59,165 nt of DNA from Paraburkholderia ginsengiterrae (GTDB taxonomy: Bacteria > Pseudomonadota > Gammaproteobacteria > Burkholderiales > Burkholderiaceae): positions 1 through 59,165 of the forward strand of contig NZ_LXKA01000335.1 in the NCBI RefSeq assembly GCF_001645125.1, in the 5' to 3' direction. The position numbers and the translations under genes are program-made. The notes beneath the pieces were generated by a model. The model ran no database searches and was not told the origin of the DNA. It saw only the letters and a program-made list of their open reading frames with translations. Position 1 is the first letter of the stretch. Each line of letters opens with the position of its first letter. Shown here one piece after another: positions 1 through 7,879 of this stretch.

Positions 1-126
1 GGACGACGTCAAACGCAAACGCAATTCGAAGGAGGCAGCACTCAGCTAATAACCGTATGCGCAGGTGTATCAAATTTAAATTGCGTTTGCGTCCGACGCT
101 GTATCAACTTGAGATTGCGTTTGACA
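1..126 (-). mobile_element. terminal end of an IS21-like element (partial, runs off the window)
   Basis: Read on the minus strand from 126, the sequence begins TGTCAAACGCAAT and holds repeated blocks: CAAACGCAAT-like words near 114-126, 78-95 and 9-26, and TTGATACA twice. A TGT terminus with several internal copies of the same word is typical of IS21-family ends, where the transposase binds multiple sites. The istA/istB genes would lie to the left, outside the window, so the family call rests only on the end structure. The element breaks an IS6-type transposase remnant exactly at 126/127. Confidence 0.45.
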
Positions 127-357
127 TTGGCTGTTTTCGGCCCGGTTGTTCAGTCTCGCTGCAGCTTTGACGAACACGTGCTTTACGTTCACAAGTTCTG
201 GAATCTCGGCTTTTGCGGCCGGATGGCTGCGCAACTGATCGGTGACGATCTCGCGCGGCACCGGGCTGGAACGCAGCACACGCTTGAAGAAGCGTTTAGC
301 TGCGGCTTTGTCGCGCCGCTTTTGAACAAGAATGTTGAGTTCGGCTCCATGTTCGTC
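127..357 (-). pseudogene. IS6-family transposase remnant
   Basis: The minus-strand translation carries about 77 residues of an IS6/IS26-type DDE transposase: DEHGAEL, then QKRRDKAAAKRFFKRVL, IVTDQLRSHPAAKAE (second catalytic Asp), KHVFVKAAAR and NNRAENS (catalytic Glu). The N-terminal half with the first Asp is missing, and the C-terminus is cut by the IS21-like end at 126. It differs clearly from the intact IS6-family transposase at 2167-2868, so it comes from a different element. Confidence 0.8.
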
Positions 358-975
358 ATTGTCCGCAATGAGCAGGCGTGCGGCGGCAGGATTGATCATA
401 TCTTTCTCCCGTTCACGCGGGAGGGAAGCTCGCAACGAAAATTCGCCATCAATTGTGCGAATTCTCCGGCAGCCTGGCATGGTATACCGACCTCGCGCGC
501 GTTCACCCGTTCGGCGACGCTTTTTCATGACCTTGGGAAATCATTCATGGCTTCCGCGCGATTGCGCTGCCGCTCTGTGGGCCACGCCCCAGCCTTCGCA
601 AAACCTTTGAACGAGAGCGGCTCGTTTCGACGACGAGACGGAGTTGGTCGGTGCGCGAAGGTCTGTTGCCAAGGCGGAGCCGACGCGTGAATGTCCGCAG
701 GAAAGCGCAGGCGAATGGCTGCACGTGGCCGGACAGCGTCCGATGGCCGTCCGGCCGCGTCAGTCACACGTCGGTCTGCTCGGCCATCTCGAGCGCAACG
801 ACCGCTGACAAGCAACTTCCGCCACCTGTCATATTGCTTTCACACGCCGACTTCGCCGAGCAGAATTCGGGTGAAGTCAGTACGGAGTTCGGGAACCCGC
901 ACCTATCGCTGGGGTCGGGCTTTCTGTTCGGGGGGCTGTCGTCGATGCCGTTTGCCCGGCTGGTCGGACTCACGA
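358..975. other. 618-bp stretch without a recognisable gene
   Basis: Open frames exist on both strands but none has a family signature or a convincing ribosome binding site. It lies between a transposase remnant and an intact reductase and is probably decayed mobile-element DNA. Confidence 0.4.
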
Positions 976-1929
976 TTACTCGCTGCGGCCTGAAGTAAGG
1001 TTTGCATTGATCCACGATGCCACATCGGTGACCGGAATGGCGCGATGTTGATTGAACGTCCCACTCTTGTCCCATGCGACACCGCGCCCTTGAGCAAAAG
1101 CCGCACGATACTTACGCATCATGTCGTGCGGGTCGCGCGCCAGTTCGTCCAGCAAATACTGCACGCTCCACTCCGAACGGCTGAAGGGGCGGCCGAGGGC
1201 CGCTTGCAGCTTGTCGGCGACCTCCCCGTAAGTCACGGTGTCGCCGGCTAGATACACGATCTCGTTCCGGATACGGGGTTTGGCGAACACGATCGCGGCA
1301 GTCAGCGCTCCGATATCATCGGGCGTCGTCAGCGTCACAGCGGTGTCGAGGCTGCCCAGGGCGTGGACTGCGTCGTTTTGCAGGTCAACAACACTGAAGT
1401 CCGGCTCAAACAGGTAGCTCATGAACATGCCGGTCGAGATGATAACCCACTCAGTCTGGTGCTGACTGCGCAGCAACTCGCGCACGTCCAACTGTGCGTC
1501 GAAGATGTCCTGTGGACTGCCGCGACCGATCACGTCAAAATCGACCCCGAACTGCCAGGGGAAGTACCTCGGGATTCGCGCCTGCAAGGCAGCCCGCGCC
1601 AACTTCATTGGCGTGTCGATGCCGGCTGCGTAGCCCGCGCAGCCGATTACCGTGTCATATCGCGCGAATATTACGGCGAGCTCATCGATGGACCTCTTCA
1701 CAAGATCGCCTACGACGATCTCGATCCCAAGATCTCGGATCTCCCCGATATCATGTCGCTTGCCGGGTGCATTGGACTCAACGGCACTTGCGCGCAGCAG
1801 CACGTTGATCTTCGCACCGTCCACGTCCTTCGCGCGGCGCGCAAGATTGCGCAGCACCGGGAGCCCGAGTTCCCCGGCACCGAGCACGAGAATGTTTTGA
1901 GACGTAGCGTTAGGATCTGTTTGGTTCAT
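976..1929 (-). CDS. NmrA/isoflavone-reductase-like NAD(P)-binding protein
   Basis: A 317-aa protein with an N-terminal Rossmann motif, NILVLGAGELGLPV at residues 12-25, where the glycine-rich turn is GAGELG. A following basic stretch (LLRAS) is where NmrA-like and isoflavone-reductase-like proteins contact the NADP phosphate. A central block (PRYFPWQFGVDFD) and a YGEVADKLQAALGR block near the C-terminus fit the NmrA-like atypical short-chain dehydrogenases, which reduce small aromatic or phenolic substrates or sense the NADP redox state. The frame is intact, but both flanks hold insertion-sequence DNA, so it is a cargo gene or a survivor. Its substrate cannot be read from the sequence. No strong Shine-Dalgarno site is seen before the ATG. 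Confidence 0.75.
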   Translation of the reverse strand: MNQTDPNATSQNILVLGAGELGLPVLRNLARRAKDVDGAKINVLLRASAVESNAPGKRHDIGEIRDLGIEIVVGDLVKRSIDELAVIFARYDTVIGCAGYAAGIDTPMKLARAALQARIPRYFPWQFGVDFDVIGRGSPQDIFDAQLDVRELLRSQHQTEWVIISTGMFMSYLFEPDFSVVDLQNDAVHALGSLDTAVTLTTPDDIGALTAAIVFAKPRIRNEIVYLAGDTVTYGEVADKLQAALGRPFSRSEWSVQYLLDELARDPHDMMRKYRAAFAQGRGVAWDKSGTFNQHRAIPVTDVASWINANLTSGRSE

Positions 1930-2106
1930 CGTCTAGCCTACTAAGGAATACGTTGCGGCAGTCTAGCAATGCATGGACGTGTATGAAAGAAGGCACATGC
2001 GTGATACTGGGAGCCGGGTAGTTGGATCGAGACGAACTTCTCCAATACTCGCAGACCGTGTGTGACGGCCTGAGAGACGATGATGATGGGTTGCGGCGAG
2101 AGGTGC

Positions 2107-2924
2107 GGTTTTGTCGCAATAAGGCGTTCTGCTATGCTCAAGCGGTGAAGACGAACAATGTGATCGATGACGCAGAGCCTGAATCCAGCAGTGGCGCGCG
2201 TGCTCAAGCGCTTGCATTACCCGCTTGATGTAATCCTGACGTGCGTGCGCTGGTACGTGTCCTATTCGCTAAGCCTGCGGAACCTGGAAGAAATGATGGC
2301 GGAGCGAGGCATCGCGGTCGATCATTCAACCGTGCATCGCTGGGCGCTCAAGCTGTTGCCGGTGCTGGAGAAAGCGTTTCGCCGCAACAAGCGCCCGGTC
2401 GGCAAGAGCTGGCGCGTCGACGAGACCTACATTAAGGTCAAGGGCCAGTGGAAATATTTGTATCGAGCCGTCGACAAGGCCGGCAACACCATCGATTTCC
2501 TGCTGCGGGCCCATCGGGATAAAGCTGCAGCAAAGCGTTACTTCGAAAAATCGATCGTTCAGAACGGCGAACCCGAGACAGTGACGATTGACAAAAGTGG
2601 CGTCAATCTGGCCGCACTGGAATCCATCAATGCCGAGCGCGAAACACCGATCAAGATCCGCCAGACGAAGTACCTGAACAACATCATCGAGCAGGACCAC
2701 CGCGCGATCAAGCGGCGCACCCGACCCATGCTCGGGTTCAAGAATTTTCGTTGCGCCCGCATCATCCTGTCTGGTATCGAAGTGATGCATATGATCAGGA
2801 AGGGGCAGATGCAGGACCACGGTGTTGCGCGAACCGCTGCCGAGCAGTTCTATTTTCTGGCGATATAAGTAGTGCTATACATACTGGGCCTGCTTCATCC
2901 TCTCATTCTTATTGCGACAAAACC
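2107..2924 (+). mobile_element. complete IS6-family insertion sequence
   Basis: The ends are perfect 17-bp inverted repeats, GGTTTTGTCGCAATAAG at 2107-2123 and its reverse complement at 2908-2924. They enclose one transposase gene in an 818-bp element, the usual IS6 size. The 8 bp on each side (AGAGGTGC left, CTTCTAGC right) are not duplicated, which suggests recombination or an adjacent deletion after insertion. Confidence 0.9.
2167..2868 (+). CDS. IS6-family transposase
   Basis: A 233-aa DDE transposase that moves the surrounding element by replicative cointegrate formation. A helix-turn-helix-like segment (NLEEMMAERGIAVDHSTVHRW) lies at residues 39-59. The catalytic triad is D85 in RVDETYIKVKG, D142 in TIDKSG and E175 in IIEQDHR, followed by the conserved K/R-rich block IKRRTRPMLGFKNF. 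Length and all three acidic residues are normal, so it should be active. The gene starts 60 bp inside the left inverted repeat. Confidence 0.93.
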   Translation: MTQSLNPAVARVLKRLHYPLDVILTCVRWYVSYSLSLRNLEEMMAERGIAVDHSTVHRWALKLLPVLEKAFRRNKRPVGKSWRVDETYIKVKGQWKYLYRAVDKAGNTIDFLLRAHRDKAAAKRYFEKSIVQNGEPETVTIDKSGVNLAALESINAERETPIKIRQTKYLNNIIEQDHRAIKRRTRPMLGFKNFRCARIILSGIEVMHMIRKGQMQDHGVARTAAEQFYFLAI

Positions 2925-3000
2925 CTTCTAGCCGATCCCCGCAGCCAATCAGAGGCTCGGAGTACATTTGTCGAGTGGCGTCGGCATATGCAGTTGGATG

Positions 3001-3073
3001 TGGGCCGTACTGGAGTCGAACCAGTGACCAACGGATTAAAAGTCCGCTGCTCTACCAGCTGAGCTAACGGCCC
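3001..3073 (-). tRNA. tRNA-Lys (anticodon UUU)
   Basis: The minus strand folds as a full cloverleaf: acceptor GGGCCGT/ACGGCCC, D arm GCTC/GAGC, anticodon stem GCGGA/TCCGT around loop CTTTTAA (anticodon TTT), and T arm ACTGG/CCAGT around TTCGACT. The discriminator base is A at 3001, and the next bases are not CCA, so CCA is not encoded. It separates the insertion-sequence debris from the stress island; tRNA genes are common island boundaries, but I see no attachment-site duplicate. Confidence 0.95.
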
Positions 3074-3122
3074 GGCTCGCCCGATATCCGCCCGCCATCA
3101 TGGCACTTCTTGCGTGCCTGCC

Positions 3123-3686
3123 CTAGCCGATATCGATCGTGCGACTGGCGGACCGCGCCGGCTCGGATTTTGGCACGGTCAACGTGAGTACACCGTTGTC
3201 AAACTTTGCCAAGGCATGATTGGGGTCGGCGTTTTCCGGCATCGGGATCGTGCGCGTGAAGCTTCCATGGGCGCGCTCCAGCCGGTAGCAGCCGTTTTCC
3301 TCGCTGCGCACATCCTGCTTTTTCTCGCCGCGCAGCACGATCGCCCCGTCCTCGACGCTCACATTCAGGTCTTCGCGCTCCATTCCGGGCAGTTCGGCGG
3401 TCACGCGCAGCACCTGCCCTTCATCGACGACGTCGATGCGCGGCTGGAAGCGCGATGAACTGAAGTCGCCAAACCATCGTTCGAGCGCGCCACGGCCTGC
3501 AAACGGGTCATGAAAGAACTCCTCCACCGCACGCCACGGTTCGCGTGAGAACAGTCGCGGAATGTCAGGCCATGAGGCTCGCCACTGTTCGCTTGTCGGT
3601 GGGCTTTCCGGGCCTTCTGCATCGGACTTGCGGGCAGCTCCGCGAAGGAACTTGAAGGGGTTCCACTTTTTCAGATCGGTATTCAT
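3123..3686 (-). CDS. small heat-shock protein (Hsp20/alpha-crystallin), 187 aa
   Basis: An ATP-independent holdase that keeps unfolding proteins soluble until DnaK/GroEL can refold them. The alpha-crystallin domain spans about residues 77-173, from SRFQPRIDVVDEG through AELPGMEREDLNVSVEDGAIVLRGEKK to the conserved NGVLTLTVPK. A long N-terminal arm (about 75 residues) precedes it. I chose the ATG at 3686 (MNTDLKKW), not an in-frame upstream start, because GGAGGA lies 6 nt before it. It is the last gene of a minus-strand group of three small heat-shock proteins plus one unknown, read away from the divergent heat-shock-type promoters near 5.1 kb. Confidence 0.93.
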   Translation of the reverse strand: MNTDLKKWNPFKFLRGAARKSDAEGPESPPTSEQWRASWPDIPRLFSREPWRAVEEFFHDPFAGRGALERWFGDFSSSRFQPRIDVVDEGQVLRVTAELPGMEREDLNVSVEDGAIVLRGEKKQDVRSEENGCYRLERAHGSFTRTIPMPENADPNHALAKFDNGVLTLTVPKSEPARSASRTIDIG

Positions 3687-3736
3687 AGCGTCCTCCGATT
3701 CAGCTTCAATCTGTTTTGAGCGTGACGGCCAGCGCA

Positions 3737-4018
3737 TCAGGTAGCGAGCGCGCCCTGAGCTTCGATTGCCCCAAGCACCCCGCGATCGATCAGTTTCACC
3801 GCGTACTCGACCGCATCGCGCTGCGCTTCGGCCGCGCTAGTCCAGCGTTCGCTGAAGCGCGGCAGATGCCAGTCGGCCAGCAACTCGTCGTTCTGGTCGA
3901 TCCGGACAATGGCGATATAGCCGTCCGGTGTGGACATGCGTGTCACGATCTGTCGCACGGGAATGGTGCGGATATGGATCACATGTCCTTTCCAGGACTC
4001 CTTCGTGACATCAGACAC
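3737..4018 (-). CDS. small conserved hypothetical protein between Hsp20 genes
   Basis: A 93-aa soluble protein starting at GTG 4018 (VSDVTKESWKGH), with AGGAGCAGGGAG just upstream. An ATG start at 4117 would overlap the preceding Hsp20 gene. The core HIRTIPVRQIVTRMSTPDGYIAIV followed by DWHLPRFSERW and an acidic helix (AEAQRDAVEYAVKLID) looks like a compact alpha/beta fold, perhaps the small Burkholderia DUF6566-type family, though I am not certain. Its place inside the small heat-shock operon suggests a stress role; no function can be assigned. Confidence 0.7.
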   Translation of the reverse strand: MSDVTKESWKGHVIHIRTIPVRQIVTRMSTPDGYIAIVRIDQNDELLADWHLPRFSERWTSAAEAQRDAVEYAVKLIDRGVLGAIEAQGALAT

Positions 4019-4097
4019 CGGGCTCCCTGCTCCTGGTTCGCGGCGGCGGCAGCGCAATCGCTGCCGCCCATGCTCCTGGCCTGCCGTTGCTGACGGG

Positions 4098-4505
4098 TCA
4101 GCTGGTCTTGACTTCAATGCGCCGTGGGCGAGCCTCGTCGCGGCGTGGGATCGTCAGCTTCAGCACCCCGTCCTGGATGCTCGCCTCGATCTTTGACGTA
4201 TCGAAGTCCGGTGACAGCGTGAACGTCCGGGCGAAGTGCGGTTCGCGGACCTCGGCATGTTGCAGCCGCAGGTTTGCCCGCGTCGGCACCACCGCCTCGG
4301 CCTCGATCGAGAGGCTGCTGTCGTGAACTTTGACGTCCAGCTTGTCCTTCGTCACGCCGGGCAGATCGGCCCACAGCGTGACGCCCTGGGGGTCCTCGTA
4401 TATGTCGACGGCCGGGGTGAGCGTGATCCGGCGCGTGGGCTGTTCAGTGTCGCGACGCGCTAATGTGGATTGGTCGCGTTCAGCCAGTTGGGTCGTGTCA
4501 GTCAT
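4098..4505 (-). CDS. small heat-shock protein (Hsp20), 135 aa
   Basis: A class of short Hsp20 with an alpha-crystallin domain from about residue 30 (TPAVDIYEDPQGVTLWADLPGV) to the GVLKLTIPRRDEARPRRIEV end. The motif D-L-P-G-V and the A/G-x-L motif are intact. A short N-terminal arm of about 28 polar residues (TQLAERDQSTLARRD) distinguishes it from its neighbours. It lies 15 bp downstream of the first Hsp20 gene, in the same operon. Different arm lengths among the three paralogues suggest hetero-oligomers or distinct clients. Confidence 0.93.
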   Translation of the reverse strand: MTDTTQLAERDQSTLARRDTEQPTRRITLTPAVDIYEDPQGVTLWADLPGVTKDKLDVKVHDSSLSIEAEAVVPTRANLRLQHAEVREPHFARTFTLSPDFDTSKIEASIQDGVLKLTIPRRDEARPRRIEVKTS

Positions 4506-4520
4506 GATCGGCTCCTCGGA

Positions 4521-4961
4521 TTACTGGACAGTGATGGCGCGCGGCTTGGACGATTCGCGCTTGCCGATGCTGATCGACAGGCAGCCATTTTCGTAGCGCG
4601 CCTGGACCTTATCGGGATCGGCGGTCTCCGGCAGCTCGATGACGCGCCGGAAGATGCCGGCAAAGCGCTCCTGCGCATAGGTGCGCGTCTCGCTGCCAGT
4701 GTCAGGTTGTGTCGATTTGCGTTCGCCGCTGATGGTCAGCAGGCCCTTGTCGACCGATACGTCGAGTTCGGTGGCGTTGATCCCTGGGGCGAAGGCGACA
4801 ATCTCGATCGACTCGTCGGTCGCACCGATGTTGATCTGAGGAAACGCGCCGAAACGGCCGGCGCGGATGCTGGACGGGAAACCGCCGAAGAGTTGCGCCA
4901 TCTGCTGCTGCAGGCGGTCAAACTCGCCGAAGAGGTCGGTTCCGAAGTAAAGATCGCTCAT
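4521..4961 (-). CDS. small heat-shock protein (Hsp20, IbpA-like), 146 aa
   Basis: Promoter-proximal gene of the minus-strand heat-shock group. The N-terminus MSDLYFGTDLFGEFDRLQQQMAQLF resembles the substrate-binding arm of class A small heat-shock proteins. The alpha-crystallin domain runs to IGKRESSKPRAITVQ, and the usual GVL motif is present as NGCLSISIGK. I chose the ATG at 4961 because GGAGGA precedes it by 7 nt; the frame stays open upstream but without a site. It lies about 130 bp from a sigma32-like promoter (5101-5127). Confidence 0.92.
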   Translation of the reverse strand: MSDLYFGTDLFGEFDRLQQQMAQLFGGFPSSIRAGRFGAFPQINIGATDESIEIVAFAPGINATELDVSVDKGLLTISGERKSTQPDTGSETRTYAQERFAGIFRRVIELPETADPDKVQARYENGCLSISIGKRESSKPRAITVQ

Positions 4962-5100
4962 GATCGTATCCTCCTTGAGTGCAGCCGGGAGGCGAACGGG
5001 CCTACGCGCTCCAGTTCGCCTGCCAGACTGCTGACAAACAAATCGAAACACGCAGCGCACGGAATGAAGCGATCCGCGCGGCTGCCTGAGCGAAACTTAA

Positions 5101-5127
5101 GATAGGAACTCTGCAGAAAATTTCAAG
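5101..5127 (-). promoter_or_regulatory. sigma32-type heat-shock promoter for the Hsp20 operon
   Basis: On the minus strand: CTTGAAA (5127-5121), 14-nt spacer, CCTATC (5106-5101). The -35 matches the sigma32 consensus CTTGAAA, and the -10 resembles CCCCAT. The same two hexamer/heptamer words with the same spacer occur on the plus strand 21 bp away. Confidence 0.7.
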
Positions 5128-5148
5128 GGGCGTCGGCAGATTTTTGCA

Positions 5149-5175
5149 CTTGAAATTTCGGCGCTGGAACCTATC
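5149..5175 (+). promoter_or_regulatory. sigma32-type heat-shock promoter, divergent partner
   Basis: Plus strand: CTTGAAA (5149-5155), 14-nt spacer, CCTATC (5170-5175), followed by AT. It mirrors the minus-strand promoter and points at the hypothetical gene at 5211 and the chaperone genes beyond. Confidence 0.7.
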
Positions 5176-5210
5176 ATCGCAGCGGCTCGGAACTGCATAT
5201 GGAGGACGTC

Positions 5211-5594
5211 ATGGAATTCGACACGGACTGGCTTACGCTGGGCAGGCATCGTATCCGGCTGCGCTCGACGAAGGGCTTTCCGACCGAGACGATGCGCACC
5301 GTGGTGGAGGTCGTCAGGCTCGCGATCGACAACAACATGAGCGCACGGGCGCGACTCGTCGAGGTCGTCTGTCGGCAGGAAAAGACCTACGACGTGCTGG
5401 TCGGCACGACGATGGTGGAAGACAAGGTTTGTGCACCGCAACTTGAAGCCGCGGTGGCGGTCGTGCTGGGCCTGTTACCTGACCAGATCAACATCACGGT
5501 CACACATGTTACGCAGAAGGAGGTCGATCTGCACTTTGGTGTCTACGAGCGGATGTTGTCAGAGAAGATTGGTGTAGCACCGCCGATCCAATGA
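5211..5594 (+). CDS. conserved hypothetical protein under a heat-shock promoter
   Basis: A 127-aa soluble protein that I do not recognise. The ATG at 5211 (MEFDTDWLTLGRHRIRLRSTKGF) is preceded by GGAGG with a 5-nt gap; an ATG four codons upstream overlaps that site and is less likely. The sequence has an alpha-helical middle (TMRTVVEVVRLAIDNNMSARARLVEVV) and a mixed C-terminal half ending in KEVDLHFGVYERML. There is no signal peptide or membrane segment. It is the first gene after the plus-strand sigma32-like promoter, so stress induction is likely. Confidence 0.75.
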   Translation: MEFDTDWLTLGRHRIRLRSTKGFPTETMRTVVEVVRLAIDNNMSARARLVEVVCRQEKTYDVLVGTTMVEDKVCAPQLEAAVAVVLGLLPDQINITVTHVTQKEVDLHFGVYERMLSEKIGVAPPIQ

Positions 5595-5690
5595 TCGAGC
5601 CTGCGTCCCGCCGTCCGGCAGGCGCCGGCTCTCGTCTCCTGCCGGCGAGTGCGGACGCGGCGGCGTCTGTCGCGGAATGGGAGCATCACC

Positions 5691-6068
5691 ATGAAAATAC
5701 GATCACACGGGTTACTCGCCGCGACCGCCCTGGCCGCGGGCGCCTTCCCTGCAGCGGTGGTTGCTATTGCGCCACTGCCGCGGGCATTGCCAATCCAGCA
5801 GGACATCTGGATCGCCGGCACGATCCAGCGGGGCAACGGGCAGTTCGCGCCGGGAGACTATACGACGATCCGGCTGGATCGCCCGGCCGCTTCACCGTGC
5901 AGCGACAAGGTTGTGACCGACATCCTGCTCGGTCAGGCCGGCACCACCGAACACTTGCTGCTGTTGCCATATCTGAACCAGCGGGTTGCGGTGAGAGGGC
6001 GCATCACCTGTCCGGATTCCGGAATCCAGTTTGCACCGACGCCGGACTTCGTGTTTCCGATCTACTGA
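5691..6068 (+). CDS. exported hypothetical protein, 125 aa
   Basis: The N-terminus MKIRSHGLLAATALAAGAFPAAVVAIA is a clear Sec signal peptide, so the protein is periplasmic. The mature part contains two cysteines (PCSDK and ITCPDSG) that could form a disulphide, and a beta-rich pattern (WIAGTIQRG, YTTIRLD, VAVRGRI). I chose the ATG at 5691 because GGGAG lies just upstream; an earlier in-frame ATG would place Arg-rich residues before the signal peptide. No family is recognised. It sits inside the stress island. Confidence 0.7.
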   Translation: MKIRSHGLLAATALAAGAFPAAVVAIAPLPRALPIQQDIWIAGTIQRGNGQFAPGDYTTIRLDRPAASPCSDKVVTDILLGQAGTTEHLLLLPYLNQRVAVRGRITCPDSGIQFAPTPDFVFPIY

Positions 6069-6468
6069 CCCGACAGGAGAGCTTCGAAGGCGCATGCACG
6101 ACCCGTGCGCGGTGTCCATTTTCTGCGCCTTCAATCCGCCCGCTCGGGCGGATGTCCTCGCAGTCGCCTGCGACGTCCAGCAATGCATCGCGGCCCTTGA
6201 TTTTTTCGCCACTGTTTTTATATTTTGTGTTGCCAGCCCGGATAGCGATGAAGGGCAAATGGCGTATGCCCGTGACGTCGGATGACGAGTGTCTGGGAAA
6301 CACAGCGAGCGGGCAGAGTCAGGGGTGCGAAGCGAAACCTCACCGGATACGGTGAGCCTCGCAGCGCAAGCGTCGGGCCGGTGGTCCCGCCGGCGATCGC
6401 GCGCCCGCCCCTGAGGGAGTGACGGCCGCCTCCGATGCGGCGGCCACTGGAAGACGTGCAGGACTGTC
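6069..6468 (+). other. 400-bp intergenic region with hairpins
   Basis: No convincing gene. Two inverted repeats are visible: CTCACCG-GATA-CGGTGAG at 6339-6356, and a GC-rich GGCCGCC/GGCGGCC pair near 6425-6450 just before the next gene. Either may be an attenuator or a terminator without a T-run. Confidence 0.5.
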
Positions 6469-7605
6469 ATGAAAACGGCGATCAGTTACCGGAACATTTC
6501 GGAGCTTGCCCGCCCCGACCTGGAACGATTGGTTGGCAATCTCCTCGGCCGACACCTCCAGCCGCACCTGTCACACTTCCCCGCCGAACTCGTCCGGTTG
6601 CGTGCGACCCTCGAACGAAGCGGCCATCGCAGTCTCTACCGGGCAAGGCTCCGGCTCGGATTGCCGAGTGCCACGCTCGCCTGCTCGGACGAGTCGCCCG
6701 AACTCGAAAAAGCCCTCGAACTGTCCTTCGTGGAACTGGAGCGGCAACTCGAGCGCCACAGCGCCCACCTGCGTCACGAGGACAACTGGCGCCGCAAGGA
6801 GCGCCGCGCCGGGTTGCGGCGGCTCAAAGGCGCGGCGGCCGGTCCGGTCGCAGCCGGGCTAGCGCTGTTCAGCGAGCTCGTGCGCCCATTGCTGCCGGAG
6901 CTCAAGCGCTTCGTGGAGCGCGAACTCGCCTACCTGCAGGCGCGCGGCGACCTCGCACCTGGGGACCCCGCCGTGGATGAGGTCGTCGACGAGACGCTGG
7001 CCCGCGCCTGCGAAAGACTCGCGCGGCGTCCACGCAAGCTCGAGCCGAGACAGTGGCTCTACCAGATCGCGCTCGACTTGCTCGCCGAGGACGTGAGCCG
7101 CCGGCAGACCGACGAGGGCCGCTGGATCTCCCTGGAAGGCAGACCGCCGGTTCAGTTGCGCGAGCCGCACGAAGACGATGACGAGATCCTGTTCGAATAC
7201 TGGCAACCCGACGAAGTGCTGCGACTCGAGGACGTGATGTCGGCGGCCGACGGCACGCCCGAAGAGGAATTGAGCGCAAAGGAAACGCGTCGACTCGTGG
7301 CGGCGCTTGTTGCAGACATGCCGACGTCGTGGCGCCAGGCGCTGGTGCTGTGCCGGATGGAAGCCGTGCCCCGAGCCTCTGCTGCTCAGGTGCTCGGCAC
7401 CAGCGAGCAGGAACTCGAGCACTGGCTCGTGGATGCCGACGCGTTTCTCAAGGCTCGACTCGGCGAGCTGCGACTCACGCCGCGGGACGCAGGCGTGGCC
7501 GGAGACTACATCATGGCGGGCATGCCGCCACCGGCGTCCCGGCTGACCCGGGAGTTCGATGACGCAACGCGGGGCGATGCGCCCGCGTACTCGGCATGGA
7601 GGTGA
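6469..7605 (+). CDS. fusion of a ribosome-hibernation (S30AE/HPF-like) domain and a sigma-70-type domain
   Basis: A 378-aa protein with two recognisable halves. Residues 1-110 resemble the HPF/RaiA (S30AE) fold: HLSHFPAELVRLRATLER, LYRARLRLGLPSATLACSDE, then ELERQLERHSAHLRHEDNWRRKERR, the typical basic end that contacts the ribosome. Residues about 135-212 look like sigma region 2 (ELKRFVERELAYLQARGDL, VDETLARACERLARRP, WLYQIALDLL). Residues about 272-335 look like region 4 with a helix-turn-helix (RASAAQVLGTSEQELEHWL). It may link ribosome state to transcription in stress. Both domain calls are by eye. It starts 400 bp after the exported protein and ends 1 bp before the next ORF. Confidence 0.75.
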   Translation: MKTAISYRNISELARPDLERLVGNLLGRHLQPHLSHFPAELVRLRATLERSGHRSLYRARLRLGLPSATLACSDESPELEKALELSFVELERQLERHSAHLRHEDNWRRKERRAGLRRLKGAAAGPVAAGLALFSELVRPLLPELKRFVERELAYLQARGDLAPGDPAVDEVVDETLARACERLARRPRKLEPRQWLYQIALDLLAEDVSRRQTDEGRWISLEGRPPVQLREPHEDDDEILFEYWQPDEVLRLEDVMSAADGTPEEELSAKETRRLVAALVADMPTSWRQALVLCRMEAVPRASAAQVLGTSEQELEHWLVDADAFLKARLGELRLTPRDAGVAGDYIMAGMPPPASRLTREFDDATRGDAPAYSAWR

Positions 7606-7851
7606 ATGATGAAGACAATCAGGACGCCACACTCGGGCATCGCCGACACAGATGCGCTGCTCGACGAGGCGCTGCGGGAAACCTTTCCGGCCAGCGATCC
7701 CATCGCATGCACGCCGGCGTCCGAGGCCGGTGCGCCGCGGACGCGCCGGGCGTCGGGACGTGCAAAAGGTGCGTCTGTTGCCCCCGGCCAGGGGACCTGG
7801 TCAGCCCGCGGAAGATCGGTGATCAGGCGCTCCGCGTTGACAGCTGGCTGA
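7606..7851 (+). CDS. small hypothetical protein, 81 aa
   Basis: Begins directly after the fusion gene, with GGAGG overlapping the previous stop region, so the two are probably translationally coupled. The segment [19 protein letters not shown] resembles a motif seen in many short proteobacterial proteins of unknown function. The C-terminal half is basic and low in complexity ([18 protein letters not shown]) and is probably disordered. Confidence 0.65.
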   Translation: MMKTIRTPHSGIADTDALLDEALRETFPASDPIACTPASEAGAPRTRRASGRAKGASVAPGQGTWSARGRSVIRRSALTAG

Positions 7852-7879
7852 GCACCCCGCGCGGAATCGCCATGCAGTC

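Noticed and set aside
525-815. Minus-strand 96-codon frame as a gene
   Set aside because: Arg-rich composition typical of a high-GC shadow frame, no ribosome binding site, no motif.
844-877. GACTTC...GAAGTC inverted repeat as an operator
   Set aside because: Arms are short and interrupted, it is not near any start codon, and it lies in decayed DNA.
1941-2207. Minus-strand frame with QPIIIVSQAVTHGLRVLEKFVS as a truncated gene cut by the IS6 element
   Set aside because: The frame runs into the IS and no family is recognised; it could be a real remnant, but evidence is too weak to list.
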